From assembly GCF_009910845.1 (NCBI RefSeq), contig NZ_SIJB01000018.1, positions 1 through 64,000 on the forward strand: a stretch of 64,000 bases of DNA, read 5' to 3'. The notes beneath the pieces were generated by a model. That model was given only the letters and a program-made list of their open reading frames with translations, searched no databases and was not told the DNA's origin. The translations under genes and the position numbers were made by a program. The DNA is from Chengkuizengella marina (GTDB lineage Bacteria; Bacillota; Bacilli; Paenibacillales; KCTC-33759). Positions 28,302-36,682 of this stretch are shown piece by piece. Each line of letters begins with the position of its first letter. Position 1 is the first letter of the stretch.

Positions 28302-29132
28302 TCACATCCAAATCCATATATGAAAATCAGATAAGTAGTTAGATACTATAAAATTAATCAATAGCAATACAAACGCAATAACATTCCAGAAAGCTAATTT
28401 ATTTCCTGTTGTGTGTTTTTTTAACTTTTTAAATAAGTAAAAAATATACGCTACTAATACTAATAATGAATTCATGACTTTTAAATCCAATAAATATAAT
28501 AAATGATCAGTTAACACCATCCAAATTATGCTTAAGATAATAGATAATAACAATAATGGCAATCCAATCATAACAGAAAGAAACGCAAACTTATCTATCT
28601 TTTCAAGGCTTGGCAACTTCTTTAAATAATTAGACCATTTCTTTTCTTTCAACATCCGAAAAAGCATTAGATATAAACATGACAAAATAAAGGAAACTAA
28701 AAAAAAAGCATAACTGCTTATGGCTAGTGTAATATGGATAAATAACAACTCATCATGAATCTCCCAGTTTCGTAAAGTTGGTATGGCAGAAGAATCGCTA
28801 AAAAAACTTAAAGCCATAATGGTAAAGGCAGCTACATTAACTGTAAATACGAATAAATCATGCTTTAATATAAAATTTAGCATTAATGATATCGTTACAA
28901 CAACCCAAGAGAAAAAAAACAACGTTTCAAACATCGTTAATATTGGAAAATATGAATTGTCTATCATTCTTAATATAAAAAAATTGGATTGCAAAATCCA
29001 AACGATAATAAGCAACCCTGTACCAATCCATTTTGCTTTCCGATTTTTATAAATTGTATCAGAGAACGAAAATAACAGGCTCAGGGTATATAAATATATA
29101 ATAATATCATAAACAAAAGTTTTTGATTCCAT
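28302..29132 (-). CDS. hemX: HemX/CcsA-type cytochrome c assembly membrane protein
   Basis: The protein has about eight hydrophobic segments over 276 residues, plus the family tract WEIHDELLFIHITLAISSYAFF with conserved His and a TMFETLFFFSW loop. This is the CcsA/HemX family of haem-handling membrane proteins. In B. subtilis HemX affects the cellular level of HemA, and the gene likewise follows hemA. It begins 24 bases after the hemA stop. Confidence 0.85.
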   Translation of the reverse strand: MESKTFVYDIIIYLYTLSLLFSFSDTIYKNRKAKWIGTGLLIIVWILQSNFFILRMIDNSYFPILTMFETLFFFSWVVVTISLMLNFILKHDLFVFTVNVAAFTIMALSFFSDSSAIPTLRNWEIHDELLFIHITLAISSYAFFLVSFILSCLYLMLFRMLKEKKWSNYLKKLPSLEKIDKFAFLSVMIGLPLLLLSIILSIIWMVLTDHLLYLLDLKVMNSLLVLVAYIFYLFKKLKKHTTGNKLAFWNVIAFVLLLINFIVSNYLSDFHIWIWM

Positions 29133-29156
29133 GGCAGCCTCCTAGATTCATTTTGT

Positions 29157-30545
29157 CTAAGGTCGAGCTGCTAGTTTATGATTGTATAAAGGTAATATTT
29201 TGGCCTTTTCTTCAGCCGCTTTTTGTTTCTTCTCTTCTAGATGGTTTAATCTTACGAGTTCTTTGTTTTCTTCAAGTTTCTCCTCAAGAGCAAATAAATG
29301 AGAAAACAATTGAATTGCCGCATCTCCTTTACGATCTCCAGCCATCTCTTTAATACGTTGAATGGGATCGTGAAGAACCTGATTTGCAATGCTTTTAGAT
29401 AGTTTGCGAATAACCTTAATCTCTCGTTCATCTAAATCAGGAAGCTTATTCAATAAACTTTCCATCGTTTCCGCATGAATATCTGCCGCTTTCTCTTGCA
29501 AAGCTTGAATTACAGGACCAAGTCCTAACGTATTGTACCAATTTTCAAAGGCTATGATTTCTTGGGCAATCATGATTTCAATTTTTTCTGCTTCATGTTT
29601 TCTTTGTTCAACGTTATTTTGTACGATGCCTTCCAAATCATCAATATCATACAAAAATACATTAGGAATATCAATGATATCAGGATCTAAATCACGAGGA
29701 ACAGCTATATCAATCATGAATAATGGACTTGATGTTTTTCGATTATGCATCAAGCTTTCAACCTGACCCTTATTTAAAATTAAGTCAGATGACCCTGTGG
29801 AACTAATAATAATATTTGTTTCAGAAATATATTTATGGAAACCATCAAAAGAACAAGCTATACCATTAAACTGCTCAGCTAGTTTTTTAGCATTTGAGAT
29901 GGTTCGATTTACAACAATGACTTTTTTAGCACCATTTGCATGAATATGTTTAACTGTTAATTCACTCATCTTGCCTGCTCCGATGATCATCACTGTTTTA
30001 TTACGAAAATCACCAAAGATTTGTTTTCCTAATTCTACTGCTGCATAACTTACGGAAACAGCATTTTCACCAATTGTAGTTTCAGAATGAGCCCTTTTTG
30101 CCATCGTGATCCCTTGTTTAAATAAATGATTGAATAATGTTCCTGTAGTTTTCTCTGATTGTGCTAATAAAAATGCATCTTTCACTTGTCCTAATATTTG
30201 AGTTTCACCTATGATCATTGAATCTAATCCACAAGTTACTTTGAACAAGTGCTCTATTGCACCTTCGTCTTCGTAAACATATAAATGTTTAGCAAATTCT
30301 TCTCGAGAAACTCCGAACCAATTTTGCATAAAACTTCTTATATAATGACCACACAAATGTAAACGATCTACTACAGCATAAATCTCTGTCCGATTGCAAG
30401 TTGCTACCATAACACATTCCAGTATGCTTTTTGTATTTTTCAACATTCTTAAAGCAATGGGAGTCTGTTCCTCTGATATTGAGAACTTTTCTCTGATATC
30501 TACTGGGGCTGTACGATAGTTTAATCCAACTACTACAATGTGCAT
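29157..30545 (-). CDS. hemA: Glutamyl-tRNA reductase HemA
   Basis: HemA reduces glutamyl-tRNA(Glu) to glutamate-1-semialdehyde with NADPH, the committed step of tetrapyrrole synthesis. Motifs are VGLNYRTAPVDIREK, the catalytic Cys in VMVATCNRTEIYAV, GETQILGQVKDAF, an NADPH fold (MIIGAGKMSELTVKHI) and the C-terminal dimerisation helices. The ATG at 30545 is chosen (GGCAGGTGA upstream), leaving 462 residues. A TATAAT (complement of 30585-30590) sits in its leader. The same stretch reads TTATAATAAT, matching the first ten bases of the PerR box consensus but not its second half, so PerR control is only a possibility. Confidence 0.96.
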   Translation of the reverse strand: MHIVVVGLNYRTAPVDIREKFSISEEQTPIALRMLKNTKSILECVMVATCNRTEIYAVVDRLHLCGHYIRSFMQNWFGVSREEFAKHLYVYEDEGAIEHLFKVTCGLDSMIIGETQILGQVKDAFLLAQSEKTTGTLFNHLFKQGITMAKRAHSETTIGENAVSVSYAAVELGKQIFGDFRNKTVMIIGAGKMSELTVKHIHANGAKKVIVVNRTISNAKKLAEQFNGIACSFDGFHKYISETNIIISSTGSSDLILNKGQVESLMHNRKTSSPLFMIDIAVPRDLDPDIIDIPNVFLYDIDDLEGIVQNNVEQRKHEAEKIEIMIAQEIIAFENWYNTLGLGPVIQALQEKAADIHAETMESLLNKLPDLDEREIKVIRKLSKSIANQVLHDPIQRIKEMAGDRKGDAAIQLFSHLFALEEKLEENKELVRLNHLEEKKQKAAEEKAKILPLYNHKLAARP

Positions 30546-30726
30546 GTGCTCACCTGCCTTCATAAATAATTACATAACTCCATTATTATAACATATTTAG
30601 ACAACCTACTTCTTAAAAAACATGTGAAAAATTGAACAATTTAAAACAAATAACGTTAATTCTTATAGTATATCCATATTAAATGACTTCCGTAAGGGCT
30701 TTTGTTCTATTATGACCAATAACAGT

Positions 30727-31251
30727 TTACTCTAACAATATTTTTCTTAAATATCCTGAAACTGCTTCATCTAATTGCATTAACTTGTCATTCTGTGAAG
30801 AAATGATTTTTCCATCTTCTGAAAGTAAAGTCTCATAAACTTGAACAATTTCTATGAAAGCTTTATTCAACTCTTGAAAAACCGCTACCTCTTCTTGTTT
30901 CAATAAACGATCGCCCCCAAGTTGCAAACGGATAATATATTGCATAATATCTAAATAGCTATTCATGTTAGTTAACTTGGAATCACCATAGGCAAGAACT
31001 AAATGCTGATGAGAATAATCAGAAGTGTAAGCAAATTGTTTAAGTACGTTTAATTGTCCAGTATTACTAGCATTCATTGAGTCATAAATTAAGTTATTTA
31101 ACAATTCAATTTGAAATAATGAAACTTGATATAACAAGATATTACTGTCTTTCTCACTTTTTTTAGCAAAATATAAATCAACCAATTGATAAATCGGCCA
31201 TGCTACTAAAAGTACAATAATAATAAATATCAACATCTGTCTATTCCGCAT
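30727..31251 (-). CDS. Membrane-anchored protein of unknown function
   Basis: The ATG at 31251 follows GGGGGGAA and gives about 174 residues. A single N-terminal membrane helix (MLIFIIIVLLVAWPIYQLV) is followed by a soluble, mostly helical domain rich in Leu, Gln and Asn without Cys, which should lie outside the membrane. There is no lipobox and no motif I recognise. It is transcribed towards hemA, with 180 bp between them, and its upstream side is occupied by the palindromic repeat at 31291-31460. It is probably a lineage-specific envelope protein. Confidence 0.65.
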   Translation of the reverse strand: MRNRQMLIFIIIVLLVAWPIYQLVDLYFAKKSEKDSNILLYQVSLFQIELLNNLIYDSMNASNTGQLNVLKQFAYTSDYSHQHLVLAYGDSKLTNMNSYLDIMQYIIRLQLGGDRLLKQEEVAVFQELNKAFIEIVQVYETLLSEDGKIISSQNDKLMQLDEAVSGYLRKILLE

Positions 31252-31290
31252 TTCATTTCCCCCCATTTTAAACAATCTTTTAAATAAAAG

Positions 31291-31460
31291 GGTTAAAAAG
31301 TTCCGTTTTCAGCACCAAGAAGGTTGTATGAACCCGTAAGAAGGAAGCGCGGAGTGTAGATGCCTGCTACATGAGCACTGGACTTCAAGGGTTTGTACAA
31401 GATTATGTAGAGTTTCTTCTATGAATTACTTCGTGATGGTAGGGGACTTTTTAAACAACC
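31291..31460. repeat. MITE-like palindromic element
   Basis: The ends pair: GGTTAAAAAGTTCC near 31291-31304 with GGGGACTTTTTAAAC at 31442-31456. Inside, CACCAAGAAG pairs with CTTCGTG near 31430-31436, GTATGAACCC (31326-31335) with GGGTTTGTAC (31389-31398), and GTGTAG with CTACAT (31354-31372). The whole 170 bp can fold as a branched hairpin. There is no open frame. It sits between speD and the next gene and looks like a non-autonomous mobile repeat; I see no second full copy in this window. Confidence 0.6.
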
Positions 31461-31544
31461 TCTATATATTGATGTTTATGGGGGTTGGGTAAAACAAATA
31501 ACCATGGATTTTTCCATGGTTATTATCCATTTATATTTTTAATT

Positions 31545-31949
31545 TTAACAAGTCGTAACTTGCGCATTTTTTATGTTTGGAGATTCTACACCTAATTCTC
31601 CTAAACCTCGAATAATCTTTTTTGAGTGTACCTGTTCAGGGTTTAATTTAGAAACCAAATAGTTGATGGCTTTTTCAGGATCAACCGTCACACCACAAGT
31701 ATAACAATCAATAGCAGCAAATTGTTTTTCAGGATAAGTGTGAATGGAAATGTGACTTTCCGATAACATGACTAAGACCGTAACCCCTTGAGGGTCGAAT
31801 TGTTTTTCCTGTACAGATAATACAGTTGCACCACATTCTTCAGCCGCTTGTACCATATGTTCTTTTAAAAATTCAACATTATTTAATAAATCTACTTCTA
31901 CTCCCCAAGTATCTATAACAACGTGTCTTCCGAAAGTTGAGTATTCCAT
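31545..31949 (-). CDS. speD: S-adenosylmethionine decarboxylase proenzyme SpeD
   Basis: SpeD supplies decarboxylated SAM for spermidine synthesis. The proenzyme cleaves itself between Glu and Ser in LSESHISIHTYPE to create the pyruvoyl group. The catalytic His and Cys lie in the same segment and in AAIDCYTCG. At 134 residues it is the small prokaryotic class 1B type, like B. subtilis SpeD. AAGGAGG stands before the ATG. The transcript has a leader of about 140 nt with a conserved-looking fold, so expression is probably regulated in the leader. Confidence 0.95.
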   Translation of the reverse strand: MEYSTFGRHVVIDTWGVEVDLLNNVEFLKEHMVQAAEECGATVLSVQEKQFDPQGVTVLVMLSESHISIHTYPEKQFAAIDCYTCGVTVDPEKAINYLVSKLNPEQVHSKKIIRGLGELGVESPNIKNAQVTTC

Positions 31950-31994
31950 CTTTCGGTCCTCCTTCCTAGGAATAAAATATTTTGAATTTCATCC

Positions 31995-32075
31995 GCTAGG
32001 ACCTACGCCATTCACTTTCCGAGGGTAACAATATCCTACCATCGTTTCAATGTCTGAGTGAATCCTGGTTCCTAT
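31995..32075 (-). ncRNA. Structured 5' leader of speD (candidate cis-regulatory RNA)
   Basis: Between the predicted transcript start near 32091 and the speD start, the outer strands 31996-32003 and 32067-32074 pair (CTAGGACC/GGTTCCTA, one bulge). Next, ATTCACT (32010-32016) pairs perfectly with AGTGAAT (32057-32063). The loop contains a further small hairpin (complement of GGTA..TACC). There is no terminator, so any control would be at translation or RNA stability. It does not match the SAM riboswitch classes I can recall. Function is inferred from position only. Confidence 0.45.
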
Positions 32076-32097
32076 TTTGAGAATTTCAACGAATCTA

Positions 32098-32126
32098 AAA
32101 ATAACATCTATTGGGTAGAATTGCAA
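32098..32126 (-). promoter_or_regulatory. Promoter of the speD leader
   Basis: On the minus strand TTGCAA (32121-32126) and TATTTT (complement of 32098-32103) are 17 bases apart, placing the start near 32091. Confidence 0.6.
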
Positions 32127-32174
32127 TACTTTTTTACAACTTTTTTAAAATGGTAAAAAATGAGCAGTGTTTCT

Positions 32175-32750
32175 TCACTCTTTATTATTATATCCATTCA
32201 TAAACAACTTTACTGCAAAACTGACTCTTTGACTTAGATCTTCCATTGTGAAGTCTTTAGAAAACAAAATGTCCATTTTATAATTTTCAAGAATACCAAT
32301 AAACGCTTTTGCATGTAATTTTGCTTCAATTATCGATTCAACATCCAATATTTCTGAAACTAAATTTACATAATTCTCAATATGCTCAAACATTAATTGC
32401 ATGAATTCGGGGTCGTTATTTAACCCTTGAAAAAAAATTCTCGTATGATTTCTCATACTATAAAAATATGTTAAATGATGTTTAGCAATAATGTTTAACT
32501 TATTTTCAAATGAATCTGTTTTACTCAACTCATCTGTTAACTCAATAAGAAATACATTGAAATTTCTTCTTGTTATCTCTTTAAACAGTTCTTCTTTACT
32601 TGAGAAGTACAGATAAACGGTTCCTTTAGCTATACCTGCATGTTCAGCGATTTCAGAAATCTTAGTTTCGTAAAAACCTTTGGTTGAGAATAAATAAAAT
32701 GCTGAATCTAAAATCATATTTCTTTTCTGTTCTGAAGAAAATGCTGTCAT
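32175..32750 (-). CDS. TetR/AcrR-family transcriptional repressor
   Basis: The 191-residue protein starts at the ATG 32750 behind AAGGTGA. The N-terminal helix-turn-helix is the standard TetR type (ILDSAFYLFSTKGFYETKISEIAEHAGIAKGTVYLYFSSKEELF). The C-terminal half is an all-helical ligand-binding domain. It follows the RND pump gene on the same strand after a terminator, and a TetR-like palindrome overlaps the pump promoter, so it probably represses the pump and is relieved by a pump substrate. That link is inference. Confidence 0.88.
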   Translation of the reverse strand: MTAFSSEQKRNMILDSAFYLFSTKGFYETKISEIAEHAGIAKGTVYLYFSSKEELFKEITRRNFNVFLIELTDELSKTDSFENKLNIIAKHHLTYFYSMRNHTRIFFQGLNNDPEFMQLMFEHIENYVNLVSEILDVESIIEAKLHAKAFIGILENYKMDILFSKDFTMEDLSQRVSFAVKLFMNGYNNKE

Positions 32751-32803
32751 AAAATCACCTTGTATCATAATTAAGAACTCACTTTAAAAACAAAAATTAA
32801 AAT

Positions 32804-32833
32804 AAAAGGATTGACTCCGCCAATCCTTTTTTT
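32804..32833. terminator. Terminator between the RND pump and tetR genes
   Basis: AGGATTG (32808-32814) pairs with CAATCCT (32821-32827), with A/T runs on both sides. It should end the pump transcript and separate it from the repressor gene. Confidence 0.7.
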
Positions 32834-32873
32834 AATATAACATATTCATGGAGATAAAAGATATTTTAAAATT

Positions 32874-35800
32874 TTACTGTTCATGTTTATATGTTTTATA
32901 AAAAGCTAAAACATAAATAATAGGCAAGAATACTAGAGTAAAGAATGTAGACGTTGTTAGCCCTCCTATAACTACAACAGCTAAACCTTTAGAAATTAAT
33001 CCCCCGCCAGGAGTTGTAAAAGCTAATGGCATTAATGCTGCAATGGTTGCAAAGGCAGTCATCAGTATAGGACGTATTCTTGTTTTTCCAGCCTCAATAA
33101 CAGATGCTCTTATAGATAAACCACTAGCACGATTTTGATTAATACGATCAACAAGAACAATCGCATTTGTAACCACAATACCAACTAACATAAGAAATCC
33201 AATCATTGCACTCATAGACAGCGGTTCTTTCGTTATATATAATCCAACTATCGCCCCAATAGGAACAAACAATATTGAAGTTAATATGACAAAAGGAAGA
33301 CGTGCCTTCCCAAAAAACACAAGCATTGTGATATATACTAATCCGATTGCAATAACAATAGCTACAACTATATCTATGAGTACTTCTATTGTTTCATCAT
33401 TACCTCCACCAACATTTACAGTTACTCCTTCTGGAAACTTCAGCTGCTCTACAGCAGATTTAACTTCTTTAGTAGCAGTGGAAATATTATTACCTGTAGC
33501 CAGTGCAGAAACTTTTGCATAAATTTGTCCATCTAATTTTTGAATTGAAGTGACTACATCATCTTCAGTTATATCTGCTATGTCCTTTAATTGCACAGGA
33601 CCACGTGAAGAGAAAAATGTAATATTACCAAGTTCATCTACCCCTGATACAGGTTGGCCATATTGTATTTTTATTTCTTGTTCTTGTCCATCAAGCTCAT
33701 ACGCCCCCACATCAACAGGACGAGTTTGATCACTAATTGCAGCCAAAACCATAAAAGAAGATAATTGGTATTCACTTAATTTGCTTTCATCTAAATTCAC
33801 AGATATTTGTTGTTGTTTTTCACTCATATTATTTTTTACATACTTAACATCATTTCGTTTTAACATCATTTCTTCTACTTGTTTAGAAGCAGACAACAAA
33901 TTACTAATATCATCTGAAAATAAATTCACATCCACATTGTTTTGTGTAGGTGGACCTCCAGCTTGCAACTCTTGTACACTCACCGTTGAATTTTCCTCAT
34001 TCGTTAATACGATGTCTTCCAATATGATTTTCACATCTTTTATAGCATCATCTACATCCATATTTTCTGCAAGTTCAATATAGTATTGTGCCCGATTCAC
34101 TAAGCTAGTACCCGTCATGTAGTCATAATTTCCAATGGATACAAACACATTGGGGTATTTATCCTGATTTTCCTTTAATTTATTTTCAACTGCTAATGAT
34201 ACTTCATTTGTTCTTTCAATAACAGAGGATGGTGGCAAGTTGATTTCTGCTACTAACATTTTCTCTTTCTCATTTGGTAAAAATACAAATCCAAGCTTAG
34301 GTACAAATAAAAAGGAACCCATCAACAACAATAATGAAATTGTAATGACAAAAATCTTTTTATTCAATGCAAATTCTAACAACTTCTCATACCAGCGAAC
34401 ATAAAAAGGTTCTTTATTATTTTCTTTCAAAGTGATAAAAGAATAATTGGCTAGAACAGGGATTAAAGTGACTGCAACCACTAGTGATGCAAGTAAAGAA
34501 ACTACTACCGCTACTGCAAATGGCATAAAAAATGCTCCCGTAATTCCCCCAACTAATCCCAAAGGCATAAAAACTACAATGGAGGCTAATGTTGAGGAAA
34601 TAATTGGACTAATCATCTCGCGTGTTCCTGAAATCGTTAGTTGAAACCGATCTTTTTCTGGTTCAAGCCTCCTCTTTCGATATATGTTCTCAATAACAAT
34701 GATACTATCATCAACTACACGACCAACAGCAACGGCTAGACCTGCAAGACTCATTGTATTTAATGTGTAATTAAACCATTTCAAAAAGATCACACCAACC
34801 AATAAAGATAAAGGAATTGAAACCACTGCTATAATTGTTGCTCTAATATTTCTTAAAAAAATAAGAACTGCGATAGATGCAAATACAGCACCCCAAATCC
34901 CTTTGCTGATTAGTTCTGAGATGGATAATTTAATTTCTTTTGATTGATCAAAAACGATAGCATAATCAATTTTATCGTTGTAGCTATTTATAACTTTGAA
35001 AAATTGATCAGATACTTCAACTGTGTTTGCATCCTGCTTTTTATTAATTAATAAAGATATGCTGCTTTTTAAATTATATCTAGAAAGCTCATCTAATCTT
35101 TCCACTTCTTTAAGGCTTGCAATATCACCTAATAATATTGTTTCTTCTGTAATAGGTGAAGTTAATTGAATTTGATTGAGATCATTCATAGTCTCAATTT
35201 TCTGATCAATTCGAACGGGTACAACGACAGAATCACTTTGTATAGTTCCTGCCGGGAAGGAAAAAAATGAGTTTTGAATTTTTTCTTTAATCTGGTTTAA
35301 ACTAATGCCTTGTGTTTTAGCTAAATTCTTATCTACAACTACTTCTAAAAATTCCTTTGGAATAGCAGATATTGCAACACTTTTTACTCCATTAACATTT
35401 AATAGCTCTGGTTTAAGAACATTGAGAGTCCAATCCGTAATATCTTCATCCTCTTTTGGAAATAATGCAAGGTTTACAACTGGAAGGGAACCAAATGAAA
35501 ATAAATCAACATTCGTCACAGCTTCTTCTGGGAGTTGAATTTCTCTTATTAATTCATTTACATCCTGAATTGTATCATCCATATCCGTTCCAATTGGAAA
35601 AGTTAACTGTATGCGTGATAAACTTTCCATAGATTGGCTTGTCATTTTTTCTAAATTGGATAAAGAATCTAATTGTTCTTCTAAAACCCCCGTTACATAC
35701 TCATCCACATCTTCCGAAGATGCTCCAGGATATATTGTTGTAATCGATAATTCAGGAAATTCAATGTCTGGTAGCAAATCTGATTTTAAAGATAGGAAAG

Positions 35801-35885
35801 ATAAAATACCTCCTCCAACTAGCAAAAGACAAATGATAATAATTGCTGCTGGATTTTTTAAACTAAATTGAGTTAAAAGTTTCAT
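32874..35885 (-). CDS. RND-family efflux transporter (AcrB/SwrC-like)
   Basis: The protein is about 1003 residues in two similar halves. It has an N-terminal membrane helix after KNPAAI, a large periplasm-type domain, the LSLLVG..RNIRATIIA and AVAVGRVVDDSIIVIENIYRKR segment with the proton-relay Asp pair, and a second half ending in GIVVTNAIVLVDRINQNR. This is the RND superfamily; in B. subtilis the closest in layout is SwrC (YerP), which exports surfactin. I start it at the ATG 35885 behind AGAGGTG. No membrane-fusion partner gene is adjacent, as expected in a single-membrane organism. Substrate is unknown. Confidence 0.9.
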   Translation of the reverse strand: MKLLTQFSLKNPAAIIIICLLLVGGGILSFLSLKSDLLPDIEFPELSITTIYPGASSEDVDEYVTGVLEEQLDSLSNLEKMTSQSMESLSRIQLTFPIGTDMDDTIQDVNELIREIQLPEEAVTNVDLFSFGSLPVVNLALFPKEDEDITDWTLNVLKPELLNVNGVKSVAISAIPKEFLEVVVDKNLAKTQGISLNQIKEKIQNSFFSFPAGTIQSDSVVVPVRIDQKIETMNDLNQIQLTSPITEETILLGDIASLKEVERLDELSRYNLKSSISLLINKKQDANTVEVSDQFFKVINSYNDKIDYAIVFDQSKEIKLSISELISKGIWGAVFASIAVLIFLRNIRATIIAVVSIPLSLLVGVIFLKWFNYTLNTMSLAGLAVAVGRVVDDSIIVIENIYRKRRLEPEKDRFQLTISGTREMISPIISSTLASIVVFMPLGLVGGITGAFFMPFAVAVVVSLLASLVVAVTLIPVLANYSFITLKENNKEPFYVRWYEKLLEFALNKKIFVITISLLLLMGSFLFVPKLGFVFLPNEKEKMLVAEINLPPSSVIERTNEVSLAVENKLKENQDKYPNVFVSIGNYDYMTGTSLVNRAQYYIELAENMDVDDAIKDVKIILEDIVLTNEENSTVSVQELQAGGPPTQNNVDVNLFSDDISNLLSASKQVEEMMLKRNDVKYVKNNMSEKQQQISVNLDESKLSEYQLSSFMVLAAISDQTRPVDVGAYELDGQEQEIKIQYGQPVSGVDELGNITFFSSRGPVQLKDIADITEDDVVTSIQKLDGQIYAKVSALATGNNISTATKEVKSAVEQLKFPEGVTVNVGGGNDETIEVLIDIVVAIVIAIGLVYITMLVFFGKARLPFVILTSILFVPIGAIVGLYITKEPLSMSAMIGFLMLVGIVVTNAIVLVDRINQNRASGLSIRASVIEAGKTRIRPILMTAFATIAALMPLAFTTPGGGLISKGLAVVVIGGLTTSTFFTLVFLPIIYVLAFYKTYKHEQ

Positions 35886-35916
35886 AATATTTGCACCTCT
35901 GTATAATTTTATAAAT

Positions 35917-35934
35917 TGACTGACCAACCAGTCA
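35917..35934. promoter_or_regulatory. Probable TetR-type operator before the RND pump
   Basis: TGACTG (35917-35922) and CAGTCA (35929-35934) form a perfect 6-bp inverted repeat around ACCAAC, 31 bases before the pump start. TATAAA/TATACA-like -10 sequences lie between it and the gene, so a bound repressor would cover the promoter. Confidence 0.6.
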
Positions 35935-35967
35935 TTTTATTATAAAATTAACCAAATCATATGTCAA

Positions 35968-36558
35968 TTATGATTTGGCAATTTGATTTTGAATAAGTCC
36001 CCATAATTCATCTTTTCCCAATCCTTCTTCAGATGAAAATAATAAGATTGGATCTTCTTTTTCAAGGTGCAACGTATCTTTTATAACTTTTAAATGTTTA
36101 TTTCGTTTATTTTTTGAAATTTTATCAGCTTTTGTAGTAATGACTATACGAGGAATTTGTTCATATACTAACCATTCATACATGGCTTGATCATCTTTAG
36201 TAGGTGGATGACGAAGATCAATAATTTGTAAAACAACTTTTAATTGTTCTCTCTCTAACAAATATCGTTCGATCATTTCTCCCCATTCTTGTCTTCTTGA
36301 CTTCGAAACTTTAGCATAACCATAACCTGGAAGATCAACAAAATATAAATCAGTATTAATGCGATAATAATTTAAAGTTTGTGTTTTACCTGGCTGAGAG
36401 CTTGTTCTTGCCAGATTTTTGCGATTAATCATTTTATTAATTAGAGATGATTTCCCTACATTTGAACGACCAGCAAGTGCAATTTCAGGTAATCCATCAT
36501 TAGGATATTGATCTGGACCTACTGCACTAATAATAAATTCTGCCTGATTTACTTTCAC
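35968..36558 (-). CDS. ysxC: Ribosome-biogenesis GTPase YsxC/EngB
   Basis: This small TRAFAC GTPase helps assemble the 50S subunit. G1 is [13 protein letters not shown]3 is DLPGYG, and G4 is TKAD. The 196-residue length is typical. ATG is preceded by a weak ribosome site. It lies downstream of lon on the same strand, as in B. subtilis, with a long hairpin between the two genes. Confidence 0.95.
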   Translation of the reverse strand: MKVNQAEFIISAVGPDQYPNDGLPEIALAGRSNVGKSSLINKMINRKNLARTSSQPGKTQTLNYYRINTDLYFVDLPGYGYAKVSKSRRQEWGEMIERYLLEREQLKVVLQIIDLRHPPTKDDQAMYEWLVYEQIPRIVITTKADKISKNKRNKHLKVIKDTLHLEKEDPILLFSSEEGLGKDELWGLIQNQIAKS

Positions 36559-36634
36559 ATTAACATACCTACACTTTCTATAAAAGTGAACCTAACCAGG
36601 TTCTTTATACAGTCTATTTACAAGAAAAACTGAA

Positions 36635-36668
36635 TAAGTGATTACTCATTTAACTGAGTAATCACTTA
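36635..36668. terminator. Long hairpin between lon and ysxC
   Basis: Perfect 14-bp arms (36635-36648 and 36655-36668) surround the six-base loop TTTAAC. No continuous T run follows on the minus strand (TATTCAGTTTTTC), so it may be a weak terminator or an mRNA-stabilising hairpin rather than a full stop. Confidence 0.55.
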
Positions 36669-36682
36669 AGGTATACTCTAAA

